Shown here one piece after another: positions 61,886-64,000 of a stretch of DNA of 64,000 nt. Positions within the stretch are counted from its first letter, which is position 1, and every line of letters starts with the position of its first letter. Position numbers and translations under genes: made by a program. The stretch is from Skermanella mucosa (GTDB lineage: Bacteria; Pseudomonadota; Alphaproteobacteria; Azospirillales; Azospirillaceae), in assembly GCF_016765655.2 (NCBI RefSeq), contig NZ_CP086106.1, positions 5,292,501-5,356,500 on the forward strand. Direction: 5' to 3'. Under the pieces are notes generated by a model that did not search any database, was not told where the DNA came from, and was given only the letters and a program-made list of their open reading frames with translations.

Positions 61886-63085
61886 TCACCCCCGGGTCGT
61901 CGGCAGCTTGGCCCCGCTGGTGTCGCTGCCCTTCATCAGCGCCATGTTGACCCGGGCCCCAGTCAGGTCGGCATGGCGGAGAATCACGCCGGCGGCGGCG
62001 CGGCAGCGCAGGTCGCAGTCGTTCAGCCTGGCATATTGAAGGTTGGTCGGCCAAGGCCGTTCCAGGTCGCCGACCGGAACGCTGAGCAGGATGCTGTCCC
62101 GCAGGGACCCGCCGGTCAGGTTGACCCGGCGCATGCCGCACCCGGACAGGTTGGCGCCGCTCAGGTCCGCACCGCTCAGGTTGCTGTAGCTGAGGTCGGC
62201 CATCATCAGGTTGGAGCCGGCCAGGTTGGCATTGCGCAGGTTGCAGCGCTGGATCTTGGCGGCGGACAGGTCGACCTCGCCCAGGGGCGCGTCGCTGAGG
62301 TCGGCCAAGTCCAGTTCCAGCCGCTGCCCGGCCCGGCCTTCGCTGTCCAGCCACTCCTGGTGATGGGCCAGCAGTTCGAACAGCCGCTCGCCCAGCGACT
62401 CAAGGTTGCCGTCGGGGTTGATGCCGACCTGGGCCATGCGGGCGACGGCATCGGCATCCAGCACGGCGCCCGACAGGACGGCACCGGTCAGCGTCGTGTT
62501 CCTCAGGGTGGCGCCGGACAGGTCGGTGGAAACCAGGATCGCGCCGGTCAGATCGGCCCCGGACAGGTCGGCATCGACCAGCTCCGCCCCGGTGAGGTCG
62601 CAGTTCCCCAGGTTGGAGCCGACCAGGATCGCCCGGTTCAGGTTGGCGTCCATCAGCTCGGTGCGCCGGTTGACCGTGGTTCCGGCGTTGGCCCGCTGCT
62701 TGGTGCTGACCGCGCCGAGCGACCCGGTGCGCAGGTCGGCCCCGGCGAGGTTCGCCTCCGCCAGGTTGGCCCCGTTGAAGCAGGCGCCGCGCAGATCAGC
62801 GCCGAGCAGGTCGGCCTGGCTGAGATCCGCCCCCTCCAGTTCCGCCATCATCAGCACGGCGGCCTTGAGGTCGGCCCGGGACAGGTTGCTGCGGGCGAAC
62901 GAGGTGCCGACCAGCTTGGCATTGCGCAGCACGACGCCGCCCAGCGGCAATTGCGACATGTCGTAGAAGCTGAGGTCGGCCTGCATGCCGCCGCGCGTGC
63001 CGACCACCCACTTTCGGTGGGAGTTCAGCCGCTTCTTCAGCTCGGCGATGTAGGCGGCGCTGTGGCCGGTAGCCGGAGGGGACAT
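61886..63085 (-). CDS. Pentapeptide-repeat protein with internal duplication
   Basis: A 399-aa protein made of A(D/N)LXX pentapeptide repeats (SRADLKAAVLMMAELEGADL, ANLAEANLAGADLRTG), expected to form a right-handed quadrilateral beta-helix. There are two repeat blocks, at about residues 35-220 and 265-390. Each is preceded by a helical cap with H-x3-W (NSHRKWVVGTRGGMQADLSF and LAHHQEWLDSEGRAGQRLEL), showing duplication of a cap-plus-helix unit. No signal peptide is present. Some family members mimic DNA and protect gyrase, others are scaffolds. The function here is unknown. Confidence 0.9.
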   Translation of the reverse strand: MSPPATGHSAAYIAELKKRLNSHRKWVVGTRGGMQADLSFYDMSQLPLGGVVLRNAKLVGTSFARSNLSRADLKAAVLMMAELEGADLSQADLLGADLRGACFNGANLAEANLAGADLRTGSLGAVSTKQRANAGTTVNRRTELMDANLNRAILVGSNLGNCDLTGAELVDADLSGADLTGAILVSTDLSGATLRNTTLTGAVLSGAVLDADAVARMAQVGINPDGNLESLGERLFELLAHHQEWLDSEGRAGQRLELDLADLSDAPLGEVDLSAAKIQRCNLRNANLAGSNLMMADLSYSNLSGADLSGANLSGCGMRRVNLTGGSLRDSILLSVPVGDLERPWPTNLQYARLNDCDLRCRAAAGVILRHADLTGARVNMALMKGSDTSGAKLPTTRG

Positions 63086-63161
63086 CGGGAGCTGCTGGCA
63101 CTCAGCCTGGGGCGGAAGGATGCGGACGACTATCCGCCAAGAATCTTAAGTAGATAATAAT

Positions 63162-63596
63162 TCAGGCCGGCGCGTCGTAGACGACGCGGGTCGAGCAGAC
63201 CAGGTCATGAAGCGCCGTCTTGTCCCTGGTCCAGCCCGCCATCAGGTAGCCCAGGCCGAAGGTTATCGCCGACAGGATCAGCGCGAAGTACCGCCCGAGC
63301 GCCCGCGCCGGGGTCAGCCTGCCGCCGTCGCGGGTCATGACATGGATCCCGAGCACCCGCTTGCCCGGCGTAGCCCGGCGTTCGGACGAATGGAAACCGG
63401 TATAGTAGGCGATCGCCACGACCGTGCTCAGCACCTGCCCGACACCCTGGGCCGTCCCCTCCCCGATGCCGATCCACAGCATCGCGGAGACGACGACGAT
63501 GCCGATGAAGGCCGATACCAGCCCCAGGACGAAGCCGTCGACCAGGGCCGCCGCGGCCCGGATCCAGAAGCCGGCGAACCGGACCCCGCCCGTCAC
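63162..63596 (-). CDS. RDD-family membrane protein
   Basis: A 144-aa inner-membrane protein. The RDD motif region is at the start ([20 protein letters not shown]), where the family's R and D residues appear. There are three hydrophobic segments, and the conserved [20 protein letters not shown] and [20 protein letters not shown]. The function of the family is unclear. Some members act in Na+/H+ exchange or stress. It overlaps the upstream ABC ATPase gene by 4 bases, so it is in the same transcript. Confidence 0.9.
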   Translation of the reverse strand: MTGGVRFAGFWIRAAAALVDGFVLGLVSAFIGIVVVSAMLWIGIGEGTAQGVGQVLSTVVAIAYYTGFHSSERRATPGKRVLGIHVMTRDGGRLTPARALGRYFALILSAITFGLGYLMAGWTRDKTALHDLVCSTRVVYDAPA

Positions 63597-64000
63597 ATCC
63601 GCACGTCGGAGGTCTTGACCGCGACCAGGTTCAGCGCCGCGGCGATGAGGGCGCGGGTATAGTCCTGCCGGGGCGCCTCGAAGATCTGCCGCGTCGGACC
63701 CGATTCGACCACCTTGCCGTCCTTCATCACGATCACCTCGTTGGAGAGGGCCCTTACCACTTTCAGGTCATGGCTGATGAAGAGATAGGCCAGGTTGTGC
63801 TTCACCTGCAAGTCCCGCAGCAGGTCGACGATCTGCGCCTGGACGGACATGTCCAGGGCCGAGGTCGGCTCGTCCAGGACGACGAATCGCGGCTTCAGCA
63901 CCATGGCGCGGGCGATCGCGATCCGCTGGCGCTGGCCGCCGGAGAACTCGTGCGGATAGCGGTTGCGGCTGGCCGGGTCCAGCCCGACCTCCTCCAGCGA
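63593..64000 (-). CDS. Oligopeptide ABC transporter ATP-binding protein, N-terminus cut by window edge
   Basis: The last 135 or so codons of an ABC ATPase. Visible are the signature [20 protein letters not shown], Walker [21 protein letters not shown], the H loop [20 protein letters not shown] and the peptide-transporter tail [20 protein letters not shown]. The tail ALIAAALNL is like YejF/DppF proteins, which often carry two ATPase domains. Only the C-terminal one can be seen. Its stop overlaps the RDD gene start. The substrate (oligopeptide, or microcin C-like) is inferred from the subfamily. Confidence 0.9.
   Translation of the reverse strand, partial: SLEEVGLDPASRNRYPHEFSGGQRQRIAIARAMVLKPRFVVLDEPTSALDMSVQAQIVDLLRDLQVKHNLAYLFISHDLKVVRALSNEVIVMKDGKVVESGPTRQIFEAPRQDYTRALIAAALNLVAVKTSDVRM

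Overview
The window is high-GC DNA with the gene content of a motile alphaproteobacterium, most likely from the Rhodospirillales (Azospirillum/Skermanella type). This rests on the set CtrA, ChpT, a SciP-like DUF1153 protein, FlbD, FlbT, DUF3126 and DUF3553, together with GANTC sites in promoters. The lineage call is an inference. No tRNA, rRNA, CRISPR array or intact insertion sequence was found. Both window ends cut genes (flgL on the left, an oligopeptide ABC ATPase on the right).

Positions 1-12.8 kb hold late flagellar and flagellin-modification genes. flgK-flgL run leftward from a sigma-54 promoter with an upstream FlbD (ftr)-like palindrome. Rightward are a chemoreceptor, two TPR/GT41-type glycosyltransferases flanking flbT, an NDP-sugar epimerase and a nucleotide-sugar dehydrogenase. 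This looks like a flagellin glycosylation and flagellin control island.

Positions 12.3-26.9 kb hold the early flagellar block. A small FlaG-like gene diverges from the sciP-like gene. They are followed by fliF-fliG-fliH-fliN-flbD-flhA-flhF-flhG-fliK(-like), and fliI-fliJ lie on the other strand. The fliF upstream region carries an ftr-like element and a CtrA-like box, which is the regulatory logic known from Caulobacter.

Positions 27.0-34.8 kb hold ctrA, a leftward cheA-cheW-cheY-cheB-cheR operon (CheA has two CheW-like domains and a C-terminal receiver), chpT and a DUF3553 gene. The output half of the CtrA phosphorelay (ChpT, CtrA, SciP) therefore sits within 22 kb, interleaved with the flagellar and chemotaxis genes.

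Positions 34.9-46.3 kb hold a probable biuret/carboxybiuret (urea-amide nitrogen) catabolic locus. It contains atzG-atzE-atzH/hpxZ-like genes, a GntR/FCD regulator, allophanate hydrolase (atzF), and a BMP-type ABC transporter operon into which two isochorismatase-fold hydrolases (one very like biuret hydrolase BiuH) are spliced.

Positions 46.5-64.0 kb hold mixed housekeeping and accessory genes: YqgE, a DsbD/ScsB-type protein, a peroxiredoxin, malonyl-CoA synthetase, an SRPBCC/zinc-ribbon/class III cyclase fusion, an MFS carrier, an orphan TAXI binding protein, GST, leucyl aminopeptidase, MarR, NlpC/P60, GhrA, an Rpn-family nuclease, a pentapeptide-repeat protein, an RDD protein and a partial ABC ATPase. 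Convergent gene pairs are often separated by long perfect hairpins (9704-9751, 12214-12239, 27764-27792, 27828-27876, 49916-49945).
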